A stretch of 64,000 nt of DNA from Colius striatus (GCF_028858725.1 NC_084760.1:53655367-53719366); one strand, 5' to 3'; shown: positions 39,701 to 52,364, counted from the stretch's first letter. Notes: generated from the letters alone by a model not told the origin. A program made the numbers and translations.

Positions 39701-42700
39701 ACGTAAAATGGTAACTTCTAGGCTGCTGTCGTATTTCAGTATTGAAGCTTCCCAGGACTGACTTCCAGATCAGTCACAAGCAGCAGCAAAAGAAAAACAG
39801 CTGCAACACGGAATCAGCTGTTGCCAATTCCCCTGATTTTACCTATAGAACTGAAACTGAGAAATCATGAGAGAAAGTCAAAGTTGACTTTTGGGGTGAA
39901 TTCCGTATGACCAGAGGTGTCATTGCTTTTAAAAGTAGTCATTTTTATTCTACTAGTTGGCTTTTAGATCTGTAGATGTCTTTCAAGGTCATCTAGAAAA
40001 ATTCAGAAAGAGTACTAGTCAAATCATCTTATCTGAATACTAATTACAATGACTAGATGAACTCCTGGTGCTTTAAAATAGATCTTATCAGCTTTCATGA
40101 AGGAAAACAATCCTCTTTTGTAATTAGTGGTATTACTCACAAATTCAGCTAGCACTGTGCATATGAAGTGTCCTCTCCATCCCTAGCTCAGAACACTGAT
40201 ATGTAAAACCTGTTGCCCAATTTCAATAGTAAGATGTAAATCCGATTCCATTGTGCTCAAAGTACAGTTGGAGCACGCCCTGGCAGAGTTTTGATTGTAA
40301 CCTTCCACAGAGTAGAACCACGGACTATGATGAGGGAAAGAGAATGGGCATTTCACAAGCCAATAGATCTCAATTTCTGGAATGACATTGTCCCAGAAAA
40401 ATGGGTTTTTCTTCAGTCTCTGTAAGAAGAGTCCTCAAAGCAGAGAACACTCTCATGGGGAATTTTATATAGCAGCTTAAAGAAAATGCTACAGAAAGAT
40501 CAAAGTCACTTTTTAGTAGAAGAACACTGAAATTCTTGTATCATGACTCTAACTTTATTCAAAGACAAAAAATAGACCCCAAGGTCCCCACTCTAAAGAA
40601 CCACAGCAAATTGAATTGTGTCATGGTTTTGGGCCTCAGGAAAATAATTCAACTTTGGAAAAGAAGACAAATTTTCTCTTGTGAGAGTTGCTTTCAAGAT
40701 GTATGAAGAATACGACGACCTTCAGGGTATCAGAACGAGGGACTGTAGCACACAGGAAACTGTCTATGTACAGGTCTGCCCTTTACCAAGTAAGTGTGCA
40801 GCCTACAGAGTGGATGAGAAGCCATTTAATTGCCTTGCCAGCTGTAAGAATTATTTTTGCTGACAAGAAGGCAGGGAGTAAGGCAAAGAAGGGCCAGCAT
40901 TGAGCGGAGCTTACAATGGCCTGGCCACTTGTGGGAGGTGTGCAGATTTAACAGAGATTCCCAATGCATTCAGCTCAATGCCACACAAGCAGTGAGAAAA
41001 ACAGTACCTTATCATATCCTTTGCAAAACTGGAAAATAATGGTATTAAAATTTATCCAGTTAATATGGGCTAAAACACCCTCACACTTCATTTTCAGGTA
41101 AGTAATAAGCAGGCAAAATGCAGAGGTGACTACTTGTTTTTAAAAACTATTTTCACATACTTGACCTGCTTCACCCACATTATGTCCCTCAAAAGGAAGT
41201 GCTTAAGTAATGTGCATCCTTAAGATAAGCTGTCCTAGTATGCGCAGCTTCACACTCCAGTGGGAGGAAAGGGAAGAAGGCGGCCCCTGCCCTGCCCCTG
41301 CCTCCAAGGCAACACCCTCGTCCAGTGAAGAGCAGGAAATAGCTCTGCCTCAAGCATTTCCTTTGTCATGCTTGCAGATGAGCAGGACTCACAGTGGTCA
41401 TCTTTAGTTTTTTAAGAAGATTATCTACTGAGAAAAGATGGCTGTATTGGGTCTGACAGAAGGTCCCTCTAGCTCCATCTATGGCAGCAGCCAAACACAA
41501 GATACTTAGGAGAGAGGAGAACAGAGAAGAACACACAATGCAGGTGCCCAAAACACCCTCCTAGCTTCCAAGTGTCTTTGAATTTTAGAATTCTTTGATG
41601 ATGAGCAGCTTTAGGGACATCCACTGGCCCAGGTATGATATATCCATTAGCACTACCACTTCTACGTTTCATGTTCATGTGAACACCAGCCATTAAAGAT
41701 CTGACTGTGAAGCCTTCCTGAGGATGGGTATGTGATGAGGAAGACAGGTTCAGAAACATTACCTTCCTCAGTGTATTTTCAGAGGTACTTCTGTAAAAAA
41801 AATGTACATGACTGTGCAAACTACTCCAGAGCCAATTTCTGAAATACCGCAAATAATGCAAACCTGTTCAGCTCATGAATTGCACTGTTTAATGAGAAAT
41901 ACTAGAAGTGGAAATCCATATTTATTTCTAAAAGATACACCTAACTTTTATCATTCTCTGCTATTCTAATCTTAAAGCTTGGAAAAACCTCATGTGCTTA
42001 CCAGCTTCGCTAAGCCCAAAGTGCTATGTCTTCCCAGTTGCTCATAGCATGAGTTCTCTGTACCTCACCCTTATTTTTTCCATATGCCTTCCAAGGTTAC
42101 AACTCTGTGGCATTATGTTCAGTCTGGCACAATTTGGGTTTTTTGTGACTGACAGGACTGACAGACACACTTTGGGTAACACAAGCATTATATGAGATGA
42201 CCAACTGTTTTTCAATGTTTCTTGGAGAATAAATGTGGTAGGTCAGAGAGATCAAGGATACAAAGAAGTTGCTGTAATCTACAAGTGGATAATGCCACTC
42301 TCAAACCTTGTTTTCAATCCTTACATAAAATATCTCAAAAGAGGAAAAATTAAGAGAAAGTCCTGGAGAACAGAACACTATTAAGTTCACAGATTGTCAC
42401 AACTACTCAGCATTTCCCAGTCTCAGCTCCCTGAAGTCACTTCAGACAAAGGACAAAACAGGCATCTATAAAACATGCACAAAGATCGCTAGCCTCAAGA
42501 TTAAGGTGCCAGAGAGAAAGATCAAAAAGTTCAGGAAATATGGAAAGTTTTAGGTGAGTGATAATACATTTAGGCAAGCTGTGCTTATTCCTTGTAAGCA
42601 CAATACGTACATAGCACATATATGTAAATAATCTTTAACTACAAAGAGAGCCAGAGAACCTGAGAAGGGTTATGGTGTTCAATTTGAACTTTTTAAAAAC

Positions 42701-45700
42701 CAATATGAATTATCTAAAATCATGTTTGCCCGTATCACAATTTTTGCTTAGAGAAGGCTGCTCCATTAAAACATCTCAATTTGATACATTTTGGTTGTCT
42801 TCAAACCTAGAGGCTGATTCTGCGTCTCAGTCAGATGTATCTTGTGTTGTAATCTCAGTTCCCCTACTGCTTCTCTACAGACTTATCTAACACACTGTAA
42901 TTTAATCAAGTAAAAATATGGTTGCCAAACGGAATCAGGCCTGTTATTTACCTGCAATGTAGAGAAAGGAAACAATTTAATGGTGGAAGACAACATACTT
43001 TCAACAGCTACAAATAAGCAAACTGATTTCCACTTTGCCCACTGAAGTGAAAAAAAGCAAGTGTTACACAACAGTTTTGTGTGTCTCCATTATTTGGATT
43101 CTAGCTCTGTGGAGTGCTCTCTTCTACTTCGGAAGGAATGGGCATTCAGCTCATTGTTTACAATCATTTTGTTGTTCTTCCAAGACTAACATACTCTGAG
43201 CCAAATCAGAAGCACCCGCTTCATTCTCAAGGGACAAGCCTGTAACTTCAGTCTCTCAAGGGCTGGGAATCAAAAAATGTGGAGACAAATGGAAATCCAG
43301 AAGGAGAATGCAGGAACTAGAATTTGGCTTCAGTATTTACTCAAAACAGATGGATGTTTGGTTTTTTAAATACTCAGCTTTTTCTACAGCAAGTTGTACC
43401 TTCTTCCTTATAACCTGTATAATGTTTCCTTCTCTCCACAACAAACAGTGGTCACTAAGTAACTTTCAAGCCTCAGGAGCCTGATGTGTTAACCTAATCC
43501 AAAGACTCCAAGCTGTCTACCTTTGTTGTGTTAAAATCCTTGGCTACAATCTCTGTACCCAAGATCCACCAAGAGAGTTAAGACACCCGAGTGACATGTC
43601 AGAAACTAGTTCAATGGGGATCCACTTAAACAATGCAAAGTACGAAGTGGTATGACTCAGAAAGGCACCGGTTCCCTACTAAGGATCTCAGCAGCAGAGC
43701 TCCTAAGCAGTATTGCTTTTTATACTCTGATTATCTGAACCCCAAAGTTAGATGTGAGGCTTCACTGTTCCTTCCGGGGGCAGTCTTCCCATTTGGAACA
43801 GGTAGTTCTGATATGACATCCACCAGACCAGCAGAATAAGGATGCTACATAGGAACAGTTCTTCACTTTCCGAGTGCCAGAAAAGTGATAAGCCATACAA
43901 ACATCAATAACAAATACATTGCGAGTCTGCAAAGGAACACAGGTCAGCTACAGGCTGTAAGTTCCTGGCATTTCTATCTTTGCCTCCTATTTGGGAGGAT
44001 AAGAGGAGATTTTTTTTAGTTCAAGATAAAAATAATGTACAGAGTAAACAACAAAACATACACAGAATACATCTTACCTGCACGTCTAAGATCAGTCCAG
44101 CTATCTGATTTTGTTGATTGTCTATGACCTAGAATATAAAATTGAGTCATTTAAAGGCTTGAATCGCTTCAGAACCTTTTTTAAAAATCAGCTTCCAAGT
44201 GTGTGGCCATAGACTTGAAATGGAATCTTTGTAAATGACATGACAGATTAACAGAACAGGAAATTCATGCAAAATAAACTTACTGAACAGAAGTAGGTAT
44301 TGAAAAGAAAAGTGAATTAGCACAAAATGTGTAATTCTTTAGTAAGGGATTTATTCCTAAAGTAAAAAAAAAAGAAAAACAAAATGCAAGACAATGTTAC
44401 AGATACCACCAACAGTTCATTTGCAGACTAACCTTACTGGCTTTCTCATTCTTTTCTTTAAGACATTCATTCTCATTCTGAAGCTGCTTTGTGTCCAACA
44501 TGGGAAGGCGAATACCATCTTCGAGGCATTTTTCTACTTTCTGTTGCAAACTGCCATTCAACATGAAAGAAAAATTAAGTGTGCTGACAAGCATGAAGGG
44601 CTGTACATTCCAGTGAAAAATCAGACAGTTGCGCCATCTTCCAACCCAAACTGTAAAACCCTATCTAGCAGAATCCAGTCTTATTAATGAGCAAACCAAC
44701 AGAGGATGAAAAACTCCTAACTCCTGAAGTTACTGTGGCACTGAAAAGAACAGATTCATGCAGGAATGGTTTTATGGGTCGGATTTGGCCCTGCAACTCC
44801 CAGAAGACACAGTTCCAGCAGTAAAGAGTAGGGAGAGAGGGCAGAGAAGAGCAAACTTTCTGGTGTTCACATCTGCACAGTGCTGCTGTGGGAGGCAAAG
44901 CCAGCACCAGTACAACTCAGGAGTCTCTAAAACCTCTCAAAGTTACAAGGGTTTTTAAATCAGACTCTCTTGTGGGAGAACATACAAATCAAAGCAGAGT
45001 CCATAATCTGAAGTTGCACTGAATACCGGTGGCCTATCCTTCATGCCCTCTGTGACTTGTAAGAGTGTAGAGCCACTTCTAAAGCTGTTCCCACATGAGG
45101 GCATGAGCTTCAGACCCTCTGTAGTTCAATGCAAGCTCCTAGGTGTAGCTAAAAAGCCTTTGCCTGCTCACCTTCTCAGAAAGGAAATACATTTTACTGC
45201 TAATCTTGCTAACTTAGAAACCAAAGGCTACCTTAATTATCTGTAGGCTTTCAGAACAGACAAAATGATCCTCTTTAGATTATGAGAGCACAAAGGGAAA
45301 GAAAAGGCCTTCCACTGGTAAGATGGAAACAATGCATCAACAATTTGGCTGGCAAGGTGTCCCAATCAGTTTGCCTTGCATCATGGAAACACTTTCAGAC
45401 TCCTGTGGCATGCACCTTTACCCAATGGAGAGACGGTATACTGTAGTAACATCCACATAAATTTTAAGGAGTGATTCCCATCTGCTTCCCCTCTTCCCCT
45501 GTATTTAAAAAATAAGCATTTTAAGTAGTTCCTCTGATCTAAAAATGTATCATAGTAACGTCTCCATGTCTCCTCTGGAATCTTCTCAAGGGTATTTGTC
45601 CCATTTGTTTTTTCACAGTTATGCAAGCGCAATGACAGCAGATTAGCTACAGCTAAATCACTCTGTAAATACCTTACCCTCAGTGAAAAGGTAAGGAGGA

Positions 45701-48700
45701 GCCACAATTTATTTAAAACCTTGACCCTTCCATGATATACCTGTCAGCCAATATCCAGGAGGCTTTTCCACAGCTCGTGACAGGATTAGTTACCAAATAG
45801 GAGTGCTGACAGCTTCTATGTAACGCCCCTTTGCCACACATGCGTATTCTATCCTCTATCTGGCAGCAGGCTATGATGCCATCGAAGCGGTATCCCATAC
45901 CTTTCAAGGAAGATAGTGAAGAGTGTCCTAGGCAGACTCTTCCCTGCAATTACTTGCAACTTGACACAAAAATCTTGCTGGATTTTCTGTTGTATTACAC
46001 TGTCATTATGCTCAGTAATGCATTTATGTCGTGAAAAAATCTATTACAATGCTGATGATTAAGAGTGAAGATAACATTACGTCTTGACAACAGGTAGGAA
46101 GGCACATGTGTTTCAGGCCACAGTCCAAGCAGCTGTTCTTACCTCTGTACGGTAGTGACCAGCTCTTTTTCTTTTTTCTTTTGACACACCAGCTGCAATT
46201 CTTTCTCTCTGCACTGCGATCGGGCCTCTCCCAGCTTCTTTTCTAACTCGGTCATAGTTTCTTGAAGTTGCTTGTTCTTCTCTTCTAGAATTTGCAGCTA
46301 ACACAGGTTATATTAGTCAGACACGATGTGAAACAAGCAGAAGGGCCTGTGGCAGGCCACAGCCTTGTAGTTTGTGTAATCTTAGGCCTGTTTCACTTAA
46401 CCAAGTATGGAAATACTTGATAACACCTGATGTGCTAACACATTTAAATCCTTCCCTTCCTGAACAGATGAGGAAAAAACCAAAATCTATCTTGAAATGG
46501 TAAAAAAATTGATAGTGGATATTAGAGGCTTTTAAAAAATGTGTATTTTTAAAACAAAGAAAATTCCCTTTACCATACCTGTTTTGTCTGCCCTTCTATA
46601 TCATCCAGCGTTGGTAGGTCAGCCAGGTATTTCTCTAAGGTTTCAATTCTTCTTTGCTTTTCTTTGTTTTGCTCAGACTCTTTCTGGCATTTCTTTTTCA
46701 GGCTATTAATATACCGGTCTCTAGTTTTAAGCTAGGAAAAACAGTAAGAGTACAGGTTTTATGATTACAGTGAAAAACAAAGCTCCTTTGGAAGCAGAGG
46801 TTGGTCACTCCAGGAACTGTACCCACAGCTGCAGGAAAAAGTTTGTTACTGAAGAAAACAAAAATAAAGAATGATTACTACCAGTAACTCCAAGTCACAG
46901 ACCTACACATGACCTCACACCACAGTCACTTTGCCTCCGCCCAGAACGTTCCATATGCTTTACAAACTCAAAACAAACATTCAACGGCTAAAATATTCTT
47001 TATTGTTTCACCAGAGATGTTCATATGCAACAAATGATCAGGAAATATTTCAGTCCATCCTCTCTCCTCTACGAAAAGAACTGAAAACACAGGGACCAAG
47101 GACTTAATTCAATAAGAACTGGAGTAAAAAACTGACTTTGACGCAGACTGACAATTACATGAGAGGACATTGGAACAGAACTGATGCTAAAATCACATTT
47201 TTTCTACAGGCATCCCTAACTGTCCACCAGCCTGCAAAAGATTTTTTTGTATTGTGTTATCTTTGCTTGCATTCCTGGTATTTACTTGGCTTTACTACCT
47301 AGGTCAAAAAAGCAGGAAGGAAGCAGGACAAAAGAGTATTTTCTAATCACAGTCCAATTTAATGAAAAACAGTACATCTATTGCTTAAACTAAGGTGTAG
47401 TAATTCACACTTCTCACTACAGTAAATGCTAATTGTTTTTATTCCATTGATAGACAGATGTGTGAGACTGTTAGAGCTCAATAATATTGCCTACTGAAAA
47501 GTCAATAATATCTGTGAAGTTTTTCCAGAGGTAGTCTTCTACATAGGCCACAAAAATGAGAAAGATTTCTGGCCTTTTGACAGTCCTATCTTTTGTTTTA
47601 TCAAGACCTCAAAACAGAACAAAGATTTCAGGCTATTTTAAAATCTCTACGATTAGAAAAAAGACTCAGGATGACAAGTTGACCTGTCAGAGTACTCCAA
47701 TACTTGTGCAATAAAGACTACATGGGTTCCAGATCTTCTCATCCTATATATATGCCATAGGGAATTTGCTCTCCTGCAACCTCTCTCTAATAGTTACCAT
47801 GTTTGCTTTCAGATTCCTCCTGCTCTAAATCCCCAGTCTCAAGGACTCCTTCCACCTTCTGTCACCTGAAAAGAAAAAAGGTGCTTCTCTCATTTACTCT
47901 TTCTGACACTGCTGAGGGGAAAGCAAGCTTTGGATTTTGGTCTGGTTTTGTTTCCTTCTTCCTACACACACTGCTGATGACTCTGTTGTGGCAGGAAAAA
48001 ACGGGAAAGCTCTCACTCTCTGACAATTAAACACTACAAGCAAGGCCACAGGGATCACAGAGAACACTACTACATCAGAAGAGTAATTTGCAATTGCCCG
48101 TAGCGAAGGGAAAAGAAGCAGTCAGCAGGCCACAAGTGTCTGAACTGAAGTACTTCCAGCCCAGCCAAGCAATTTCTAGATTAAATGCCTCAGAACTAAA
48201 GTAAGGGCTACAAAATCTGCAGATGCCAAAAACCACACTCATGTTTGGTATAAGGAAAGGAAGAGCCTAGGCATTTGTGTCATGGACACTGGTAGACAAT
48301 GCTGCATTATCTACATTAGTAGGCTGCCTCAGCTAGCAAGCTGTGAAGAGCTACTATGACTACTGGCCAGCCATGATATGGAACCTTTTTCAAGGCTTTC
48401 CAAACTTCAGTGCCAATTAAAGAGCTCTCTATCACCTCAGTTCTACACTGACTACAGATAGAGCCTACGGGCAAAATCCCTTCTCTTCAGGCTCCAGAAC
48501 TATTTGTGAGATGTAACAAATACTCCCTTGCTTGGAATGTCTGCATGTGGCAAAAGAAAAGTATGATGCCAGCAATGAATAAAGAGCATCTTCACAGTTT
48601 CTCCAAAGGAAAGCATCAAACACATCCACCCTAATGTTAGAAGGGTGCTGGTTAGAACTTGCATTAATATAAATCTAAGCTGAGTAGTAAGATCCAGTGA

Positions 48701-51700
48701 ATAAAGAACAGAAGGTAAGAGTGACAATGTACCACTAAACCACAAATTAGGAAACACTTCATCAAGGGCACATTCCTGCTTGCAATAAGCAATTTGTTCA
48801 GCTGGGAGGAAACTGAAAGGGAACTTCACTAATACTTAAAAGTATTTAAAAGGTGCATGTCAAGAGGATGGGGGCAACACTTTTTTTCTGTAGTGTCCAG
48901 TGATAGAACTAGGGGTAATGGACAAAAAATGGAACACAAAAAGTTCCACTTAAACTTCAGGAAAACTTCTTTCCTGTGAGGGTGAGGGAGCCCTGGCACA
49001 GGCTGTCCAGGGAGGGTGTGGAGTCTCCTTCTCTGGAGGTCTTCAAAATCCACCTGGACATGTTACTGTATGACCTGATCTAGGTGGACCTGCCTAAACA
49101 TCCTTGCAAAGCTACGAAAGAATCGTTCCTTCTGAGAAGGCACATACAGGCTGATAAGTGCATTGCAAAGCATTAACACCCATAATTACAAGCCATGGTA
49201 AAAACAGGATGTGAAAATAAAATCTTTTTGGGTTAAAATGATACTTTATTTACCGTAACAAACACTTCAAGCTATATGAATTCTTAGAGTTGAGCAGCTT
49301 TTCCTCAAAGCAAGTTTAACTGATATCTGGTTAAAAACATCATCATGATTGTCATGTCAGCTATTATCACTTTTTAGGATACAATATCTACAAGTTTAGG
49401 TGTATCTATTGCCAACACCTACCATCACTAGCAATTTTTTTTAATCACCGATAGTATAGCTATCTTTTGAAAATACCTCAGCAACCCACATAATAAGTTG
49501 CTGTCTAGCAAACAAAACATATGCTGCTGTAACAGTGTCAAAAGGAAATTTGGAACATGAAAGACACTTACTTTCTCTTCCATCTTCTTTTTCTCCTCAC
49601 TAGATTTATTTGAAATTTGTTTTAACAATTCACCGAGCTGTAATTCCTTATTCTCAGCTGCTGCAATCTTTCGCTCAAGCTCCTCAAGGTGGGGTGTTGA
49701 TCTTTCTGAAACGTGAGGTTGCAGGGATGTGCCTTCATACTGTGGTTGCTTACAAAAAGAAATAAAAGTCATACAAATGAACGCACGCATAACACAGTAC
49801 ACTTGAGCAGCACAGCAGACAACAGCCCTGCATTTTTTTCCACCATCAGGAAGGGTGGAGTTAGTTTTTTTTCCAACATTAAAATATGTGGTAACAGCAT
49901 GTATTTCAGGAATCTGGAGGAAAAAAAAAAAGAAAAAGAAGCTGGACAGCTTTAAATTGACAATACTTTGCAGATGAACACCGTGCAGCCACTTTCTCCC
50001 TCTGTTTTAGGGAAGAGCTATGATTTTTATTCCAAAAGAAATTCCTGAATATCCAAACAAAAAGTGTATTCAGAAAAAAAAAAAAAAAACCAAACCACTG
50101 CAACTGCATTATTGTACTATTCTCTAGGAAGAAAAATATTCAGGGTGGGGGAAAGAGTAAATGGCTGTGAATATACTGAAGTAAGAGATGTTCCAGTCTC
50201 AAGACCATAAAAATCTTCAGAAGTCCAAAATGTACTAGTGTTCTGCTTTGAACTAAATCCTTACAGCTATCACACCTGAGGTTCAGAACGGTGCAGCAAT
50301 GAGCCTGAGACTACAGCTACAATTAGAAGGCACGTCTCCTACTTTCTTTCCTGTGTACCAAACCCCTCTTCCCTTCCCATTCCATGCAGTTCAGTATTAC
50401 TCTTCTATCTCCACTGTCCACAGACACAAAAGCACAAAACAGAAATCAACTGCACGTGGGATGAAAAAGCATTCTGTTAAGCTTTCAGTTTCAAGACTCT
50501 TTTAATAACATAAATCATTATCATTGAAGAAATTACATGGAGACTGCTTTTAACTACAAACTTTCCTTCATCAAAGTCTTAAAAAGAGATTAACACATCC
50601 ATTAAATGAGATTTGCATTTGCAACTTCATCTTAGAAGGCATAAAAATCAAGCAGAAATCCTAAACACACTATAAACATTTAAAACTCCCTAAATGATAA
50701 AAGAATCATTCATCTGCTGCTTTATTTGAAGTCTACAATAAAATTTCAATTTCTGCAGTAATTTTTTTCCTCCCCAAAATCTTAAGCATTGACAGAATTT
50801 TAAAGTATTTTATAAAAGACCTTCTGGAAGCACCAAAAGCCACATTCCTAGATGTCTGAAAAAGTTGCAAAATACCTAATTGCACATCGAGGCTTCAAAT
50901 TCTCTCCTGTCTCACACAAACCCGGTTCTCACTTGCACGGTTGCATTATTCAAAGGACATAACTGATATCATGAAGTATGCTAGCTGAAATCCTGGTGCA
51001 GTGTTTGTGACAGAAAAAAACAAGGTAACAACAGGAGGACATAAAAGCTATTTCTCTGCATATCTGCCTTTAACATTGTCTTTCTGCATTGCCTTTTAGA
51101 TAGGCAGAGGTCTGGAGATGGAAATTGTGTGCTGTAGCACGGTAGCAGCTATAGTTCTCAAACTGATCTGCATTTCATGGTTAGCCCATGCTACCTCATC
51201 CTTATACTTTCTGGGTTTTATGCTAATTAAATAAAAACTAGGACAGGTATGCCCAAAATATCACCACGCATTCCCTTTCAGGCTAAGTGTCCTCTGGGAG
51301 TACTACTCCATATCCATTTCAGGTGTCTTTTCAGGTGCAAACATATTCCACCTGTCTGCCTTCTCCCATCTCTTCTACCTGTTCCACCAATGCCATCTAA
51401 GCACTCCTTTGGGTACTAAGTCCTACTTTATCTCCTAAAATCTCCCTGTACAACTGTGCTATATTCATGCTGTTAAACCCTTGTACTTAGGGCATCACAA
51501 TCCCTAAGTTTTACCCCATTTTTATCAGATTTCAAAACAAGCATGTACAAAACATTAATGTTACTTCAGTTTCTGCAAATGTAATGTAAGCTACAACACT
51601 TAGAAGCTATTTTCCTCCACACAATTTACAGTTACACAATTACACAACCATCAATCATCACAAAAGCTCTATACATTTTGGTCTGCAATGTATTATGAAC

Positions 51701-51882
51701 ATGCTTTCAGATGTCGAATACTGGCCAATGGAAAGCTTTGCTGAAAGAAAAATATCCATCCTACCTGCAAATTAGTCATATAAGGTTCTTCGCAATTCAC
51801 AAGATGGCTCAGTCTTGCATGTTGAGCTCGTAATTCATTCTCCCTTATTTTCTGATGTAAATTGTTAATTTGCTGCTTTTGC
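36542..51882 (-). CDS. CEP85L: CEP85L, C-terminal half (nine joined coding exons; 5' part off the right edge)
   Basis: Nine minus-strand exons (51765-51882, 49572-49748, 46579-46731, 46143-46297, 44433-44550, 44078-44128, 38918-39025, 37961-38174, 36542-36705) are all bounded by AG acceptors and GT donors, and their phases agree at every junction. Together they give about 418 residues and a TGA stop. The protein is Glu/Lys/Gln/Leu-rich coiled coil for about its first 310 residues, then a conserved tail containing [20 protein letters not shown] and the terminus ENCITQ. I recognise these as CEP85L; the human protein is about 805 residues, so roughly the N-terminal half is missing here. CEP85L is a centrosomal/pericentriolar protein required for microtubule organisation and neuronal migration, and human mutations cause posterior-predominant lissencephaly. 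The paralogue CEP85 is less likely because residue-level matches throughout fit CEP85L. No frameshift or internal stop was seen, so the gene looks intact. Confidence 0.95.
36706..37960 (-). other. CEP85L last intron
   Basis: This 1255-bp intron lies between exon H and the terminal exon, with a GTAAGT donor and a TTTTGTAG acceptor. No repeat or RNA gene was recognised inside. Confidence 0.85.
37961..38174 (-). CDS. CEP85L: CEP85L coding exon H
   Basis: This 214-nt exon encodes 71 residues, from [20 protein letters not shown] through a Ser/Gln/Pro linker into [20 protein letters not shown] and ending LSLLLGIR. It ends with one nucleotide of a split serine codon. The donor is consensus GTAAGTAAT and the acceptor is CACAAAG, which is weaker than the others. 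Phase and homology favour this start over a second AG eight bases downstream. The Leu/Phe/Cys-rich C-terminal block is the strongest family signature in the gene. Confidence 0.95.
38341..38700 (-). mobile_element. CR1 LINE 3' fragment in CEP85L intron
   Basis: About 360 bp of CR1 3' UTR lies in the 743-bp intron between CEP85L exons H and G, in the same orientation as the gene. The 3' end at 38341 (tagaatggtagg) matches the 9.9 and 53.2 kb copies. Confidence 0.92.
38918..39025 (-). CDS. CEP85L: CEP85L coding exon G
   Basis: This 108-nt, phase 0/0 exon encodes 36 coiled-coil residues, from [16 protein letters not shown] to NKTLSE. The acceptor is TTTAG and the donor is a consensus GTAAGTA. 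It follows the largest internal intron in the window, 5052 bp. Confidence 0.95.
39026..44077 (-). other. CEP85L intron between exons G and F
   Basis: This 5052-bp intron has no recognised coding exon. It contains a possible degraded LTR-like or other interspersed repeat near 40.6-41.0 kb and otherwise AT-rich sequence without recognisable features. Confidence 0.75.
40619..41000. repeat. possible unclassified interspersed repeat, LTR-like end
   Basis: The block begins tgtcatggttttgggc, like the end of some avian LTRs, and is richer in CpG than its surroundings (acgacgacc, aacgagg). The far end is not defined and no duplication was found. The overlapping open frames are short and unrecognised. 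Confidence 0.25.
44078..44128 (-). CDS. CEP85L: CEP85L coding exon F (51 nt)
   Basis: This short in-phase exon encodes the 17 residues [17 protein letters not shown]. It has a TTCTAG acceptor and a GTAAGA donor, and lies 304 bp downstream of exon E. It has no start codon of its own and is recognised only because it fits both neighbours in phase and continues the heptad pattern. Confidence 0.92.
44433..44550 (-). CDS. CEP85L: CEP85L coding exon E
   Basis: This 118-nt exon completes the split serine and then encodes 39 residues from [19 protein letters not shown] to KNEKASK. The acceptor is GGCAG and the donor is GTTAGT. The GIRLPMLD segment is a short break in the coiled coil that I recognise as conserved in CEP85L. 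Confidence 0.95.
44551..46142 (-). other. CEP85L intron between exons E and D
   Basis: This 1592-bp intron shows nothing recognisable beyond AT-rich sequence. Confidence 0.85.
46143..46297 (-). CDS. CEP85L: CEP85L coding exon D
   Basis: This 155-nt exon starts in phase 0 and ends with two nucleotides of a serine codon completed by the next exon. It encodes [20 protein letters not shown]... through [12 protein letters not shown], a continuous coiled coil. The acceptor is TGTTAG and the donor is GTAAGA. Only 281 bp of intron separates it from exon C. Confidence 0.95.
46579..46731 (-). CDS. CEP85L: CEP85L coding exon C
   Basis: This 153-nt, phase 0/0 exon encodes 51 residues containing [19 protein letters not shown] and later [15 protein letters not shown], which is one of the most diagnostic CEP85L stretches. 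The acceptor is TTCCTAG and the donor is GTATGG. Confidence 0.96.
46732..49571 (-). other. CEP85L intron between exons C and B
   Basis: This 2840-bp intron contains a plus-strand CR1 3' fragment at about 48834-49097, antisense to the gene. Nothing else is recognised. Confidence 0.8.
48834..49097 (+). mobile_element. CR1 LINE 3' fragment in CEP85L intron
   Basis: A plus-oriented CR1 3' UTR piece, antisense to CEP85L, truncated at both ends. It carries the typical ggtgagggagccctggcaca block and stops after gatctaggtggacctgc, short of the CR1 terminus. Confidence 0.9.
49572..49748 (-). CDS. CEP85L: CEP85L coding exon B
   Basis: This 177-nt, phase 0/0 exon encodes 59 residues, starting [10 protein letters not shown] and ending KKKMEEK. 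The acceptor is TTTGTAAG and the donor is a near-consensus GTAAGTG. The first part is Ser/Thr/Pro-rich (probably a flexible linker) and the rest is Glu/Lys-rich coiled coil. It joins exon A directly as TNLQ-QPQYEG, matching the layout I know for mammalian CEP85L. Confidence 0.95.
49749..51764 (-). other. CEP85L intron between exons B and A
   Basis: This 2016-bp intron contains poly-A/T runs near 49.92 and 50.08 kb and no recognised repeat family or gene. Confidence 0.8.
51765..51882 (-). CDS. CEP85L: CEP85L coding exon A (most 5' certain exon in window)
   Basis: This 118-nt exon starts with one nucleotide of a split codon and then encodes 39 residues, [17 protein letters not shown]... to ...MTNLQ. 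The acceptor is TTACAG with a preceding T-rich stretch, and the donor is GTAGGA. The previous exon must end with two nucleotides of a codon. The heptad-like Leu/Ile/Gln spacing fits a coiled coil. Confidence 0.93.
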
Positions 51883-52326
51883 CTGTAATACACAGATTTT
51901 ATTTGAAAGAAAAGGAATGGGACGCATGAAAAACCAAACCCATATATCTTAAGACTTATACTGGAGAACACTGTAACAACCTTATTTGACTGTCCTGGAT
52001 CTATGTTAGCTGCGGGCTTTTTTCCCACCACAGTCAGACTGCAACTAGTATAGTTTTAAGGCTAGAACTGGATGCTCATCAGGATATGAGCTATTAAACT
52101 ACTGTTGTCCTGTAACTTTCAATTAAGCACACCCCAAATAGTCTGTGCTCAATTGGCAATACAAGCAAATCCTGCAGAAATACGTATTTAAAAACACTTA
52201 TCAGGTTGGGAGTTGGGGCAGTGAGGGAGGCTTCTGTTGTCATTTGCTCCTAGGACCAGAAGAAGTTTAAGTAGGAAAAAGTATACAGAAATCAGAAAGA
52301 AAACAAAATTCACACCTTCATCTTAC

Positions 52327-52364
52327 TTGAACTTCTGCTCAGCCTCTTTCTTTCCCAGAGATGA
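52327..52364 (-). CDS. CEP85L: possible short upstream CEP85L exon (38 nt)
   Basis: The minus strand reads SSLGKKEAEQKF plus two leftover nucleotides (AA), then a good GTAAGA donor. Two leftover nucleotides is exactly the phase exon A needs, and joining them makes a lysine (F-K-QKQQINN) and continues coiled-coil character. Against it, the exon would be very short and its CAAAAG acceptor has a poor pyrimidine tract. It may be a chance match, or the real preceding exon may lie beyond the window. Confidence 0.3.
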
